From Papaver somniferum (Eukaryota; Streptophyta; Magnoliopsida; Ranunculales; Papaveraceae): a DNA stretch of 64,000 nt. The notes below the pieces were generated by a model that saw only the letters and a program-made list of their open reading frames with translations, was not told the origin of the DNA and did no database searches. Every line of letters begins with the position of its first letter. Position 1 is the first letter of the stretch. Where the stretch lies: positions 126,773,302 through 126,837,301 of the forward strand of contig NC_039363.1 in the NCBI RefSeq assembly GCF_003573695.1, given 5' to 3'. Below, one piece after another: positions 43,330 to 54,713 of this stretch. The translations under genes and the position numbers were made by a program.

Positions 43330-46300
43330 TGTAGATGGGGAAAAACGGTTTGCTGGTTTTTCAAGGAATTGAAGAGACGAGCGTGTTGTCGAGACTCCTC
43401 AACCGAGCAAACTGTTCAACCTCACACAGATGCACTGCAAAGGGAGTGCTTAGATTTGAGAGATGAATCTGTAGGACTCCGGCCTAAACCAAGTCAATGG
43501 CCTTTCCAGAATCAATTTGGTCGAAAAGAGGGAGATGGGTTGATCTGTAGGAGGGAAGCTGAGATTTGAGTGGGATCAATGATGATCAAGGATTGTGGAT
43601 GTGTTGAAGGTTTCTGCAATAATGATGAACTTATGAGTTCGAATAAGTTCTGGTAGATTGATGAATTCTTGAGATTAATTGCTCGATAAATTCTGTATAG
43701 ACGAATGTTCGTTGTCTTCAATCATGGATTCAAAGACTTATTTATATTGTTATAATAACAAACATATTGATCCTCAGTAAGTGTGAAGGTTTGTTGAGTG
43801 AAAGAGTGGGAAAGTGGGAAGTCGTGGTGAAACCAGTTCCAGGTCGTACTGAGACTTGGTTAACCGTCCACCCACTACTTTGCTAACTCCTTCAACCGTT
43901 TGCACGACTTACTCACATTTCTCGTCGTGGATGTATCCACGTGCCGTAGGCCGCCATACCAAAACCCTTAGTGATATCCCCCATGTGACGTGATTGATGT
44001 CTCATGAATTGTGGAGTCTGCATGACAGACTGTACTATTAGACAATGAGTCTAAGTTTTGTTGAATTGAGCACGAGTGACGAATGCTCAGTAATTCATGG
44101 ATCGAACGTACGTGTTCTTATGTTGGTATTGCTCGTCTGAGCAAATATTATTAAATTCGAGAAACTGAGCAAGTATTGCTCAATTCGACGAATTACTGAA
44201 TATTGATAACTGGGCCAATATTTGAGCAACTGAGCAAGTATTGCTCAATTCGACGAGTTGTTTATTGGTGACATGACCCAATATAATATTAATTAAAATA
44301 TTGGTAGACTACCAAATAATACATAATTAATCGAGATGTTGATTGCTGGATCAACATAAATTTTATTAGTGCTTGAACTGGCTCAGAATGATGATTTCGT
44401 GGAACGTTTATTCGAAACCCTAATTTTTGATAAATTGTCCGGCAATTGATGAATTATTGAAAGTAAGTCATGAGCGAGGGAGGGGTCGTACATATGTAAT
44501 GAGAGAGTCTGCATGTCTCCCAAGTGCTCGAGTGAGCGTGCACCAGTTCGGCTAGTTGGGGAAAGAATGATTATTAAATGTCGGTTTCATCATTTATTGA
44601 AATAGTGCTCGATTGAGCATCAGGTGTTAAAACCTAATTATGGAAGAGTGAGGGACTGACCAAGAGGGCATGAGACCGGCCCTTGGTGGTCGTGGGACCA
44701 ACTGATGGTCGTTTGAGCAAACTCCAAGTTAGTTGAAAAGAGTTTGGACCCAATATGAGCAATTGAGCAAATTAGGTCAAAATTATGAAAATGTGTGGGA
44801 CCGGCTCTTTGCAATCCCTAGGGCCGGACTTGGTCGGTCAAGGAGGCATGGCCGTGTCACCATGATATCTATGTCTTAGTCCTGAGAGTTTCGGTATTTT
44901 CTGATGTGCGTTTGAGCAATATTGTGGATTTTCAGAAGAGTTTGATCTTGACTGAAATCCTTGATTTTTTGCTCGAATGAGCAAGTATGCTCGTTTGATC
45001 AATATTTCGTGAATATTAAAATAATAAAATTTTAATGTATTTTCATGTGTAGCCTAGTCGGTTGTGTGACCATGTGGACTTTTGGCTTTTTCATGGTTTG
45101 AGCAATATTTGAGAAAATATGAAGAAATCATGATTTTTGCTCAAACGGTGAAGTTCTCATGAGATGAGGGAAATAATATTTATAAAAGAATAGGGATTGT
45201 AAGCTGTGGGACCAGCCACGGCTAGGGTATGGACGGCATTTTTATATTATTATTTTTTCTCTCATGTGTAGGATTCCTCATTTGTCCATATTTTCGAATG
45301 CTCGTTCGTGCATTCGAGTGCTCGGTCGTGCATCATTTTCGAGTACACTTGCACCATTTTCTTGGGCTTACTCCTTGATAGTCCAGATGCCCGGTTGTTT
45401 AGTATTTATTACCAAGTTACGAAATTCAGTAGAGAATTATTCATGAAACTGCGTAATAAAGATGAGTAGTTATTTATTATCAATCCATAGAATCAGCGTT
45501 GGATTCGACCATGGATTCAGAATAATAAAATGAGCATTACCATTCCATGGGATCGTGGATTTGACCATAGAATCGGAGTAATGGTTGTTTATTACCATTC
45601 CATGAGATCATCCATGGATTCGATCATGAAATCGGAGTAATCTATTACCATTTCATGAGATCAGCCGTGGATTCGATAATGAAATCGGAGTAATGATTTA
45701 TCTATCACAATTTCGTAAGATCAGCTGTGGATTCGATCATGAAATCGGAATGATGAGATAAAATGGATTATCTTCTAGGAATTCAGTGGTGAACGTCATG
45801 GTAGAATTAATCTATTGCAGAAGGGATATTAGCCAGTTAAAGCGTCATGCCCATTCTGTAAGGTGCATAGTCAGGAAACAGCGAGTGTTTCCTAAGTCCT
45901 AAAGGCGTTTTTTTCCCTCTCAACAATTATGTACGGAGGACCGCATGGGTCTATACACGGTCTCTCTAGCTACATAGTCAGTGAACAGTGAGTGTCACCA
46001 ACGTCCTGAAGGCGTTAATGCTCTCAATCTGAGGAGAACCGCCCAATCATTCTTCTACGTAGAGGTGGGTATCTCTATGTAGTCAGGGAACAGTGAGTGT
46101 CATCGACGTCCTGAAGGCGTTAAGTTATCAATATGAGGAGAACCTCCCAATTACGTTATTCTACATAGAGGTCATGATGACATGCGAGGCATCGAACGCT
46201 CAGCTAGTGGAGGCCTTTCGAAAAACATGTTCATCATGGCTCGTAAAATACGAATCGTCACATGCCTGAAAGCCGTGTCAGAGACATGCAGTATCATGAT

Positions 46301-46339
46301 TTTATGATTTTGACCTTTGTTGAAAATCCACCATCAACA
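43330..46339 (-). repeat. 3' LTR of the Tat element (3.0 kb)
   Basis: Plus-strand ends are TGTAGATGGGG and CCACCATCAACA. It contains many GAGCAA/TTGCTC motifs (about 44100-45170) and a minisatellite at 45480-45745. It is about 330 bp shorter than the other LTR because repeats around 61220-61700 are missing near 45245. The 66-codon ORF at 43369 is shared with the other LTR and has no protein features. Confidence 0.92.
45480..45745. repeat. ~50-bp minisatellite in the 3' LTR
   Basis: About five copies of a unit of the type ATTACCATTTCATGAGATCA + GCCGTGGATTCGATCATGAA + ATCGGAGTA, with GGGATCGTGGATT and related variants. The same array is at 61945-62225 in the 5' LTR. Confidence 0.8.
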
Positions 46340-46744
46340 TTAATTCCCCTGCTTAGTGAGGGACAGTCATGTGCCACAGTAAGCATTAGATGGTGATTTT
46401 CAGTCGACGAGATCAGTGGTTGAACTCAGTCACACAAAGGTATATTCAGAATCCCTGATTTTCTCCAACGGTGTCTTGTACGAGCAAATGTTCAGATGAG
46501 GACCCTGATGGTACGATAGAGTGTCATCTCGCGAGCATGAGGAGATGGAACACTGCTGATTTGGTCGGTCGAAAGCTTAGTTTTGGTCGATTCGGCGTTT
46601 GTGGGGCCGGGCCTATAAAAGGAAATCCATGTGTTTATTAGGTTTTGGAAATAAAATTGATATAAAAGGGAAGTAACCCTAAAATTTTTTTTAAGTGACC
46701 GACCATCTCCCCTTGCTCTCTTCACGTCCAGAGAAGGAAAAATA
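46340..46744 (+). promoter_or_regulatory. Promoter and leader of the antisense gene; Tat 3' UTR
   Basis: On the minus strand this is the Tat 3' untranslated region with the polypurine tract. On the plus strand it has a TATA box, TATAAAA at 46614-46620 (GGGCCTATAAAAGGAAATCC), followed by an AT-rich leader and CCATCTCCCCTTGCTCTC. It is interrupted at 46744 by the chromovirus and continues at 51909 into a splice donor. Confidence 0.5.
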
Positions 46745-47059
46745 TGTAGTGAATCGACTAGGGATTGACACTACAACAACAATAACCTTCTTTTCCACAA
46801 AGGATAGAGCCTCAAGAATAATTTTTCGTTTCTTAGTTTTCAGACAGATTCAATCATACACATTAAATATCTCCTCTCTTTCCTATTGGTGATCCAACGA
46901 CTAATAAGTGTTGATCTCCTAACCTAATCTGCGCAATAACTAGATGACAGTTGGCCCAACAAAAAAGGTTACAAGGAAATAAAAGACTGAATTGGAAAAG
47001 CCCTCTGAAGATGGAAGAAATAGCAAGCCCGCTGACTAATGGACCGTAGGTACATAACA
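46745..47059 (-). repeat. 3' LTR of the chromovirus
   Basis: 315 bp, ends TGTAGTGAATCG / GGTACATAACA; paired with 51594-51908. Confidence 0.93.
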
Positions 47060-47089
47060 ATACCCACCCTTTTTAACAGTCCTTGTCCT

Positions 47090-47720
47090 CAAGGACGAAA
47101 TGAGGAAATTGAGCTCTAATGTGACTTGTATCTTCCCACGTCGCGTCCTCTGTTGGTGCGCTCACCCACTGAATCAAGATTTAAGGAATGGAGTGGCCAT
47201 CATGGAGTGTAAGACGGGTGGCAAGGACTGCAGCTGGTTCCACCAATATAGCTCAATTTTGATCCACCAATGGCAGTGAGGGTGAAGAAGTAGAATGCTG
47301 ACCAATCTTCATCTTGAGCCGAGACACATGAAACACTGGATGTATGCGAAACCCAACTGGTAGTTTCAGTTTGTACGCGACAGCACCAATCCTCTGCACA
47401 ATCTCAAATGGTCCGAAGTACTTAGAGGAAAGTTTGAAATTCGTACGAATAGCCACTGAAGTTTGACGATAAGGTTGTAATTTGAGGAAAACCATATCAC
47501 CCACTGCAAATGTCCTGTCAGTCCTGTGTTTATCGGAAAAAAACTTCATCCTTGTCTGTGCTTTCAGTAAGTCTTCTCAGAGCATTTGTAACATGTGGTC
47601 CCTGTCGTGTAAGTACTCCTGATCAGCTTGTACAGAAGTGGTGGAATGCAGGGGAAATGCCAAATGTGGTGGTTAATAGCCATATAAGGCTTGAAATGGT
47701 GGCATGCGTAAGCTAGTGTG
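47090..47720 (-). pseudogene. Chromovirus integrase C-terminus and chromodomain
   Basis: Minus-strand continuation of integrase in another frame: [71 protein letters not shown] (47253-47549). After a stop, EPAAVLATRLTLHDGHSIP, a stop, then ILIQWVSAPTEDATWEDTSH to about 47090. The last part is the chromodomain signature (ILIQW...EDATWE), which in these elements targets integration to marked chromatin. The region 47550-47720 carries further shifted integrase sequence (SLRMPPFQALYGY). Confidence 0.82.
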
Positions 47721-49379
47721 CTAATTCGTATTAAACCACCACTCGGCTAATGACAACCAATTGGACCATAGTTTAGGATTGGTACCTGTCATACAACACA
47801 GATATTGCTCTAAGCATGCATTAGTACGCTCCGTCTGTCCATCTGTTTGCGGATGATACGATGTGCTAAGGTGCAATGAAGTTCCTAAAGCCTTGAACAG
47901 CTCCTGCCAAAACTGGCTGATGAATATCTTGTCGCGATCCGAGACAATCGATGCTGGTAAGCCATGAAGCTTGAAAACATGGTGAAGAAATTCCTTTGCA
48001 ACAGTCAGAGAAGTAAATGGGTGAGCAAGAGATATAAAATGACTGTATTTTGTCAGTCGATCAACCACAACGAGAATGACAGATATTCTGTTGGACAATG
48101 GTAAACCCTCTATAAAATCCATCGCTATGTGTTTCCATGCTGACTCTGGGATTGGAAGTGGTTGAAGGAGGCCAGCAGAGTGTGTGTGTTCTCCCTTATT
48201 GCATTGGAAAACTTCACAGTTGGCTACAAACTGTAGGATGGCAGCTTTCATCTTTGGCCAATAGAAATGGGCCTTTGCCCTATTGTACGTACCCAACATC
48301 CCTGAATGACCACCAATTGCAGCGCAATGAACATATTGAAGTATGTGATCTCTTACCTGGTGACCAGAACCAATGTACAGTCTAGCTTTATATCTGAGTA
48401 TGCCAACATTATAAGAGAAAACCTCGTGAGAGGGTTGCACCAGCAGTTGAGCAATTAATTGTTGTGCCACAGGGTCTTCAGCATATCTAAGAATGATATC
48501 TTGTGCCCACTGAGGTTGTGAAAGTGAAATTGCCAGGCAGTCAGCATTGGAATGAGGTATTCGAGACAATGCATCAGCAGCTTTATTATGAAGACCTTTC
48601 TTGTATCGAATGACGTAGTCCAGGCCAAGTAGTTTCATAAGCCACTTGTGTTGCAAAACAGAAGTAACTCTATGTTCCATCAAAAATCTCAAGCTTTGGT
48701 GGTCCGTATTGATGATGAACTGACAGTGTGATAGGTAGTGCTTCCACTTCTGAACTGCCATAACAATGGCCATTAGTTCTTTTTCGTAAGTGGATAGTGC
48801 AAGTGCCTTAGGACCTAGTCCTTTGCTGTAGAAAGCAATGGGTTTACCATGTTGCATCAATACAACTCCTATTCCTTTCGAGCAAGCATCAGTTTCGAGA
48901 ACAAAAGGTAGAGAAAAATCCGGCAAGGCTAGAACAAGTGCAGACAACATTGCTTGTTTAAGAGCATTGAATGCTTGTACTGCATCAGAAGACCATATGA
49001 ATGACTTTTTCTTCAACATATCTGTTAAAGGTTTGCTAATAGTGCCATAGGATTTGATGAAGCGTCTGTGGTAACCCGTTAACCCGAGAAAACCTCTTAA
49101 TTTCTTCACTGTAGTGGGTTGTGGCCAATTTTCCATTGCTGCAAGCTTATCAGGATCTGCGGCAACACCCTCTGAAGTAATGAGATGTCCTAAGTAAGCT
49201 AGATGGTTTTGAGCAAAGCAACACTTTTCCCAATTGGCAAACAGAGAATGTTGTCTTAGTAATGATAGGGTCTGAGATAAATGCAGTATATGCTCCTCTA
49301 AAGAATCACTGTAAACTAGTATGTCATCGAAGAAGACTATGATGAATTTTCGAAGAAAAGGCTGAAAAATATGATTCAT
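47721..49379 (-). pseudogene. Chromovirus RT C-half, RNase H and integrase core
   Basis: 552-codon minus-strand frame. It starts in the RT palm with FFDDILVYS (catalytic DD). RT thumb: LGHLITSEGVAADPDKL, KKLRGFLGLTGYHRRFI. RNase H: FVLETDACSKGIGVVLMQHG, AFYSKGLGPKALALSTYEKE, INTDHQSLRFL. Zinc-binding HHCC region: CAAIGGHSGMLGTYNRAKAH, FVANCEVFQCNKGEHTHSAG. Integrase core: WKHIAMDFIEGLP, IVSDRDKIFISQFWQELF, TSYHPQTDGQTERTN, giving the D,D,E triad. It ends at a stop after AEWWFNTN. Catalytic residues are present, but upstream and downstream frames are disconnected by frameshifts. Confidence 0.93.
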
Positions 49380-50095
49380 GAGGGCTTGGAAAGTACCAGT
49401 GCATTTGTTAAGTCGAAGGGCATAACTCGAAATTCATAATGACCATGATGTGTGCGAAAAGCTGTTTTAAAAATATCAGATAAATGCATACGTATTTGGT
49501 GATAGCCAGACTTAAGGTCAATCCAAGAAAAAAATTTCTTCACATTTAACTCATCAAGTAAATCATCAATTAAGGGTATAGGAAACTTATCTTTGATCGT
49601 AGAATCATCTAGCTTCCTATAGTCTACGTAAAATCGCCATGACCCGTCTTTCTTCTTAACCAACAAAATTGGTGCCGCAAATGGACTGTTACTGTGCTGA
49701 ATAATACCAGATGCTAGCATTTGTTGAACTAACTTTTCCACCACAGCTTTCTGTACATAGGGGCATCGGTAAGGTCGCTGAGAAGAAGGCGATGTGTTGG
49801 GCTTAAGAGGAATGCGATGATCCAATGCTCTGGCAGGTGGCAAAGTTTTTGGTTCTGCAAACACATCTTGATAATCCTGCAATACTGAAGTAATGACAGG
49901 AGGAGTGGGAGCAACAGGTATTGCAGTTAGAGAAAAAAATTGCCCAATTAATTTTGGTATCTTGCTTTTAAGAAACTTGAGAAGTGAAAACCCACTAATC
50001 ATACTACAAGAAGGAGTAGTGGCACACCCTTGTAGAGTAATGTTTTGTCCTTGATATACGAATGACAGTCGAAGATCGGAGAGATTGAACAGCAT
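49376..50095 (-). pseudogene. Chromovirus RT N-terminal half
   Basis: Minus-strand frame containing the protease-RT linker and the RT fingers: [93 protein letters not shown] and [12 protein letters not shown]. The Gly of MPFGL is Asp. It overlaps the gag-protease frame by about 90 bp and the following frame by 4 bp; both joints appear to be frameshifts. Confidence 0.92.
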
Positions 50096-51557
50096 CCCCC
50101 AACTGTTTCAACCAATCGACACCTAAAACCATATCGCACCCGCCTAAAGGAAGAACTCTGATGTCCCCACAAAAGCCAGAATTCTGCATGGACCAAGATA
50201 ATCGAGGACATACACCGGAGCTTGTAGTAGTATCTCCATTTGCCACTGTGACAAGCATGTGACCAGTGGGTTGAATGTGGAGATGTAATTGGTCAGCGAG
50301 TCTAGCATCTACAAAGCTGTGTGTGCTTCCAGTATCCACCAAAACCAAAATATCTTTGTTGTTGAGCTTACCAGGTACTCTGATGGTGTTCTGAACTACT
50401 AAGCCAATCAAGGCATGAAGCGAGATATCCATGGTAGATCCAATAGAAGGAGTATGTGATCTAGCATCTTCTTCAGTCTCCTCCACTGATAGGGAAGACT
50501 CTTCAGCAGAAGCTACTAACATGAACAATTGTTGAGTCTTACACATGTGTCCCTGTTTATACATTTCATCGCAGTTATAGCATAACCCCTTATATCTTCT
50601 AACTTTCATCTGAGCAGGATTTAACCTCCTTATAGGTGGAGTAGGAGGTTCGGCTCTAGTGGGAGTAGTAGGATGTGTGACAAATTTTTTAGAGGGTGAA
50701 AAGGATGATGCAGGTATGGTTATTAAGGGTGAAAGTGGTGGTCTAGAAGAAGAAGGCGAGGAAGAGAAAGTCTGAGAAGGAATGAATGGTTTCTGGTATC
50801 TATAACGTTTGCTTTGAAATTCCACAGAACCTTGTTGCATCCGATCCAAATAAAAAGCATCGGTATCACTAGGGGGTTTGAACATCTGCACTGGATTACG
50901 GATTTCTTCCTTGAGACCACTAATGAAACTTAATGTGTAATAATTCTCAGAGGGGTCTTTATGCTTAGCTTTCATAACAGCTTTAAGAGATTCATAACGT
51001 TCAAAATATTCTTCCAATGTGGAAGTCTGAGCTAATTTATTAAAGCTACCAACGTAATTATCATAAGCAACATCCTCAAAACGAAGATAAACATCATGAA
51101 CGAATTTATCCCAATCTAAAAATGTTTTACCCTCTTGATAATCTAAGAACCATGAATCCGCCTTGCCATCAAAATGAATCGAAGCTAGGTCAACACGCTT
51201 TAAATCATCCACAAAATTAAGTTGAAAGAATCTATTACATTTCCTAATCCAGCCTCTAGGATTAGTACCATCAAAGCGAGGAAAGTCGATTTTTGGATAA
51301 CGAATAAGATTACCTGAAGCGAGATGAATAATCGGTTGTTGATGTTGAGCAATACTCGACTCCGATGAATCAGTAGTAGGAGGAATACCTAGATGTTTAC
51401 ATAGAACCACGAATTGAGCTCCCATAGTTTCTTTGAGTGAACCAATTTCAGAATTTAAACCATGAAGTTTATCTTCTAAAGCTGATAAACGATCTGAATG
51501 ATGTTGTTGAACAGCGGCAACTTGTTTTACTGTTGATGGTTGATCGCTTCCTGTCAT
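50004..51557 (-). pseudogene. Chromovirus gag-protease ORF
   Basis: 517 codons from ATG 51557, 37 bp inside the 5' LTR-PBS border. Gag: a coiled-coil start, then IDFPRFDGTNPRGWIRKCNR, FFQLN...ASIHFDGKADSWFL, a Ser/Pro-rich linker (~codons 265-325) and the knuckle CYNCDEMYKQGHMC typical of plant chromoviruses. Protease: KDILVLVDTGSTHSFVD with the catalytic DTG, then GCDMVLGVDWL. The frame then shifts ([11 protein letters not shown]...) before RT, so the polyprotein is broken here. Confidence 0.92.
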
Positions 51558-51593
51558 GATTCAGGTACACAGGATCAAGAGTCTGATACCAAA

Positions 51594-51908
51594 TGTAGTG
51601 AATCGACTAGGGATTGACACTATAACAACAATAACCTTCTCTTCTACAAAGGATAGAGCCTCAAGAACAATTATTCATTTCTTATTTTTCAGACAGATTC
51701 AATCATACACATTAAATATCTCCTCTCTTTCTTATTGGTGATCCAACGACTAATAAGTGTTGATCTCCTAACCTAATCTGCGCAATCACTAGATGACAGC
51801 TGGCCCAACAAAAAAAGTTACAAGGAAATAAAAGGCTGAATTGGAAAATCCCCCTGAAGATGGAAGAAATAACAAGCCCACTGACTAATGGGCCGTAGGT
51901 ACATAACA
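51594..51908 (-). repeat. 5' LTR of the chromovirus
   Basis: 315 bp, followed on the minus strand by the initiator-Met PBS TGGTATCAGA. Confidence 0.93.
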
Positions 51909-52851
51909 AAATATTCCCCCCTTCCGGAGCCGACCGTCGTTGCCACCGTCCGGTGAACTTCCGGCCACCTCCGATGAGTTTGAGGTAAGCGATTTTTTTT
52001 TATTGTAAGTTCAAGAGTTTTCCATGAGTTGTTCAAAACAAAATTCCATAGGTATGAGCATGTTGTAGGTTTTATGAAATTTGTTGTTTGTGAAAACACG
52101 TATGTCCTTTCGTTAGATAGTTTAAGAAACGAGCAAAAAATCCCTAATATGACACATAAGTTCTTGAATATACATGGTCTAGTTTTAGTAGGGAAAATCT
52201 TTGTTTATGAGGTTTCATGAAAACCAAAAATTTATTTTCAAAGCATGAACTTTCACAAATACTTTTAAGAACTTAGGTTCGTAGTAAAAGTAATAAATAA
52301 AAATCTATAGAATTTGAAGAATTTTATGAAAAGACTTGTACTTCATGATAAAATTTATTTGTGAACTTTCAAAATTTTATTTAGAATATGTGGACTTTTG
52401 CAAAAATATAAAAGACACTCGTTTCGTAGAAAGACGCTCGTCTGAGCAAAAATAGTTTTTTTTTTGTTAAAAAAACTCACGTAATTTTCTATTTTTTTAC
52501 GTGCATGAGTTTTTAATATTTTGATAAAAATAAAATGGAAATTTTTGATTAATTGTTAAGGATAAACAATTGTGTTATATGATTTTATGATATGTGTTTG
52601 TGACATAAAATCATGGAACGCTCATACGAAGGGTTTATATGAATTGTTCATAGTTTCGTGAAAAAAGTTAGTGTTGACTCTTGAATGATAGATTTTGCTC
52701 GTCTTCACAGATTTGAAGGAGTGAGCAAGTTTTCGAAGTTCTACGTTGTTGTTACTAAGTTCGTGAAACCGTAAATAGGTAAGAGTTAAGAATTACCATT
52801 TTTGTAGAATTCGATATTAGCATATCTGTAATTGTGCGCTTATGGTTCCAG
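51909..52851 (+). other. 5' exon end and 867-bp intron of the antisense gene
   Basis: Plus-strand leader resumes after the chromovirus (CCTTCCGGAGCCGACCGTCG ...). It has a consensus donor TTTGAG|GTAAGC at 51985 and an acceptor GGTTCCAG at 52851. The T-rich, A/T-rich body between is intron-like. Splicing would place the leader three bases before the ATG at 52855. On the minus strand it is Tat 3' untranslated sequence. Confidence 0.5.
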
Positions 52852-52854
52852 ATA

Positions 52855-53424
52855 ATGGTGACTTCCAGTAGCAGTGATTATGATTATGATTATTCCTCTA
52901 TCTCTTCTGAAGAGGATTCCAAGCCTTCCGCGGCCAGAGCTCGAGCCAAGACGGATCATGTTAAGGAAATGAAACACAACGTACCCCTAATCGACCGTAA
53001 AGTTATTCGTGATGAACTTTTGAAGAGAAAAGCTGAGGATGATATGTTAGCTGATCATCGACAAAGGAGGGACCGATTCCAGCGCAGAAAGTTAGCGGCT
53101 GAGGAGAAACTTCGATCTCGTGCTGACGGTGTAGCTTCGGATTCGGATGCTTCAGAAGATGAACCCGTGCGGGTGCTACAGGAGCGCAAAATTAAGGCAG
53201 ACCGGCGTACCAGGGAGATTGAGCGATTGCCTGAGGCTGATCTCGAAGCTGAGCATAAAGAAGCAGAATACTGGGAGATGATGTACAATGATCCTGATGA
53301 GCACCCAGACTTCGCTAATGGTCCTGATAGTGACTCTGAGGAAGAACTTGATGAGGATTCTTCGAAATATAATGATAATGATGAATCTGGCGATTCTGAC
53401 AAATCTGATGCATCTGATGATTAG
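52855..53424 (+). CDS. Antisense ORF of the Tat element: acidic Ser/Asp protein
   Basis: 189 codons from ATG 52855, chosen over the upstream Met at 52834 because a splice acceptor (CCAG) ends at 52851. The protein starts MVTSSSSDYDYDYSSISSEE, has a basic helical centre (ELLKRKAEDDMLADHRQRRD, RKIKADRRTREIERLPEADL) and ends in an acidic Asp/Ser/Glu tail (DSDSEEELDEDSSKYNDNDE). It has no transmembrane segment or known domain. It lies downstream of pol, on the opposite strand, which is where Tat elements such as Grande and Retand are known to carry an antisense ORF. Low-complexity charge patterning suggests a nuclear or nucleic-acid-associated role, but this is inference. The frame is intact although pol is broken. 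Confidence 0.7.
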   Translation: MVTSSSSDYDYDYSSISSEEDSKPSAARARAKTDHVKEMKHNVPLIDRKVIRDELLKRKAEDDMLADHRQRRDRFQRRKLAAEEKLRSRADGVASDSDASEDEPVRVLQERKIKADRRTREIERLPEADLEAEHKEAEYWEMMYNDPDEHPDFANGPDSDSEEELDEDSSKYNDNDESGDSDKSDASDD

Positions 53425-53982
53425 TCTTGTTCGTGAGTCTTTATGAGATTATTTATTTTCCGTTGCAGTAGATATCTTCTGGTTGTTTGAGTAGCTTGGC
53501 TGTAGAAATGTTGCACTAGAAATTATTTTTGAACAATAATCCATTATCGTATCTTTTGCCAAATCTCCTTCACACCTCCAGCTAAACAAGATGGACCAAT
53601 GTCCATGTAGACTGTAATGATCCACGAAATACAATCATACAAGCTGTCTAGGGAGACACGTGACCAGTCAGGTCATCAATCCATATCCGAAATGTTGACT
53701 ATGCCTGAGCTGTCACTCCCAAGTATTGTTACGCTTCTTTCATATCACCATGTATCTGATTCGAAATTTAGGGTTTCAGTAGAAACCGCAACGGACTTGT
53801 CTACCCGTTATGGAATAAGTATCCACGTTTTGACTTTCAATGCTTAGGGTTTCTTATTTAAACTATACATCATCTCCTGCCTCTGTGTATTATCAAAAGA
53901 GATTTTCATCACAATCATACCTCTCATTACCATATCTAGCAGCAGTGTCTCTTCTAGAAGTGTATCTCAGGTAAAATATGTT

Positions 53983-54623
53983 ATGGAAGCGTCCGCCTTG
54001 GTGAGTTGTACATTTTCTTATTTTCTCCATTCAATCAGGATGATTGATCAAAGAAAAATGTTTTATTGCAGAATAATCAGAGGAATCATATTTCTTCTTG
54101 TAGTTTGAGACCCAAGCGACTGTTAGGGATCCTGCCCGGTACAGGTCGACTCATACTGAAGCTGGAACATCCGTAAGTAATTCCTCAGCTTCTCGACTGC
54201 ATTTTTATCATGCTCGACGGTTTACAAAATCAAAACTTCTCCGTTTCACCGCAGGTTGATGTTCGTGTTGTTGTCGATGCTAGCAAGATGAAGAATTGGA
54301 ATTTCGTGGTTGTGGATGATGATGACAGCAACCGCGTTGATGAAAACTCTACTGCGGATTCCGTAAAGACTGAATTTAGAGTTCATGCTTCCGAGTATCC
54401 AACTGATGGACTCCCGTTTGAGACTCCCATGATTAATTATTTCTCTAATAATGAGGTTGTTGGAGGATTCGTTATTACCGAATTCCATGCGTCTCTGTAC
54501 ACCAATATTTGGAAGAGGTACGGGCATATTGCTACAACTGAAGTGTGGACAGGCTTTCTGCCAACCCTCCTAACCACTGTCACTGGATTGTTACCGATCA
54601 TTGCACACCCTTTGAAGGAATAG
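53983..54623 (+). pseudogene. Second antisense gene candidate, possibly spliced
   Basis: The plus-strand frame at 54210-54623 encodes VDVRVVVDASKMKNWNFVVV, DDDDSNRVDENSTADSVKTE, ..., ASLYTNIWKRYGHIATTEVW. It has an acceptor CACCGCAG ending at 54254. Upstream exon-like pieces are ATGGAAGCGTCCGCCTTG|GTGAGT (53983-54000) and, after TTATTGCAG, an open 101-bp piece (54072-54172) ending at |GTAAGT. The last join would be one base out of frame, so either a frameshift or another transcript structure applies. The IWKRYGHIAT motif resembles accessory proteins of large plant gypsy elements as I remember them; identity is uncertain. Confidence 0.45.
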
Positions 54624-54713
54624 AAATTACATTTTGAAATTGAACATATAATTGTTTAAGCATAATATGCCTTGAGACACTTGCCATTAATGATGTTTCC
54701 TTCCACTCCTCCA

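Larger units (their letters stand above)
46745..51908 (-). mobile_element. Complete chromovirus (Ty3/gypsy), 5.16 kb
   Basis: Two 315-bp LTRs (46745-47059 and 51594-51908; TGTAGTGAATCGAC ... GTACATAACA) and a perfect target duplication AAATA (46740-46744, 51909-51913). Minus-strand PBS TGGTATCAGA (rc of 51582-51591), polypurine tract AAAAAGGGTGGGTAT next to the 3' LTR. Gag, protease, RT, RNase H, integrase and a chromodomain-like tail occur in order but with frameshifts. By eye about 18 of 315 LTR positions differ, so the insertion is not very recent. Domain make-up fits the Reina/Tekay/Galadriel type of plant chromovirus. Confidence 0.93.

Noticed and set aside
43369..43569. 66-codon ORF in the Tat LTR, also found at 59407-59694
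   Set aside because: Conserved only because both are LTR copies; the C-terminus changes between copies and no motif is present.
47721..51557. Considered as an intact, possibly active gypsy polyprotein
   Set aside because: At least three frame changes (near 50050, 49378, 47720) and stops in the chromodomain part break it.
53055..53402. 115-codon Ser-rich minus-strand ORF
   Set aside because: Antisense shadow of the acidic antisense-gene ORF; its Ser runs mirror the Asp/Glu/Ser codons.
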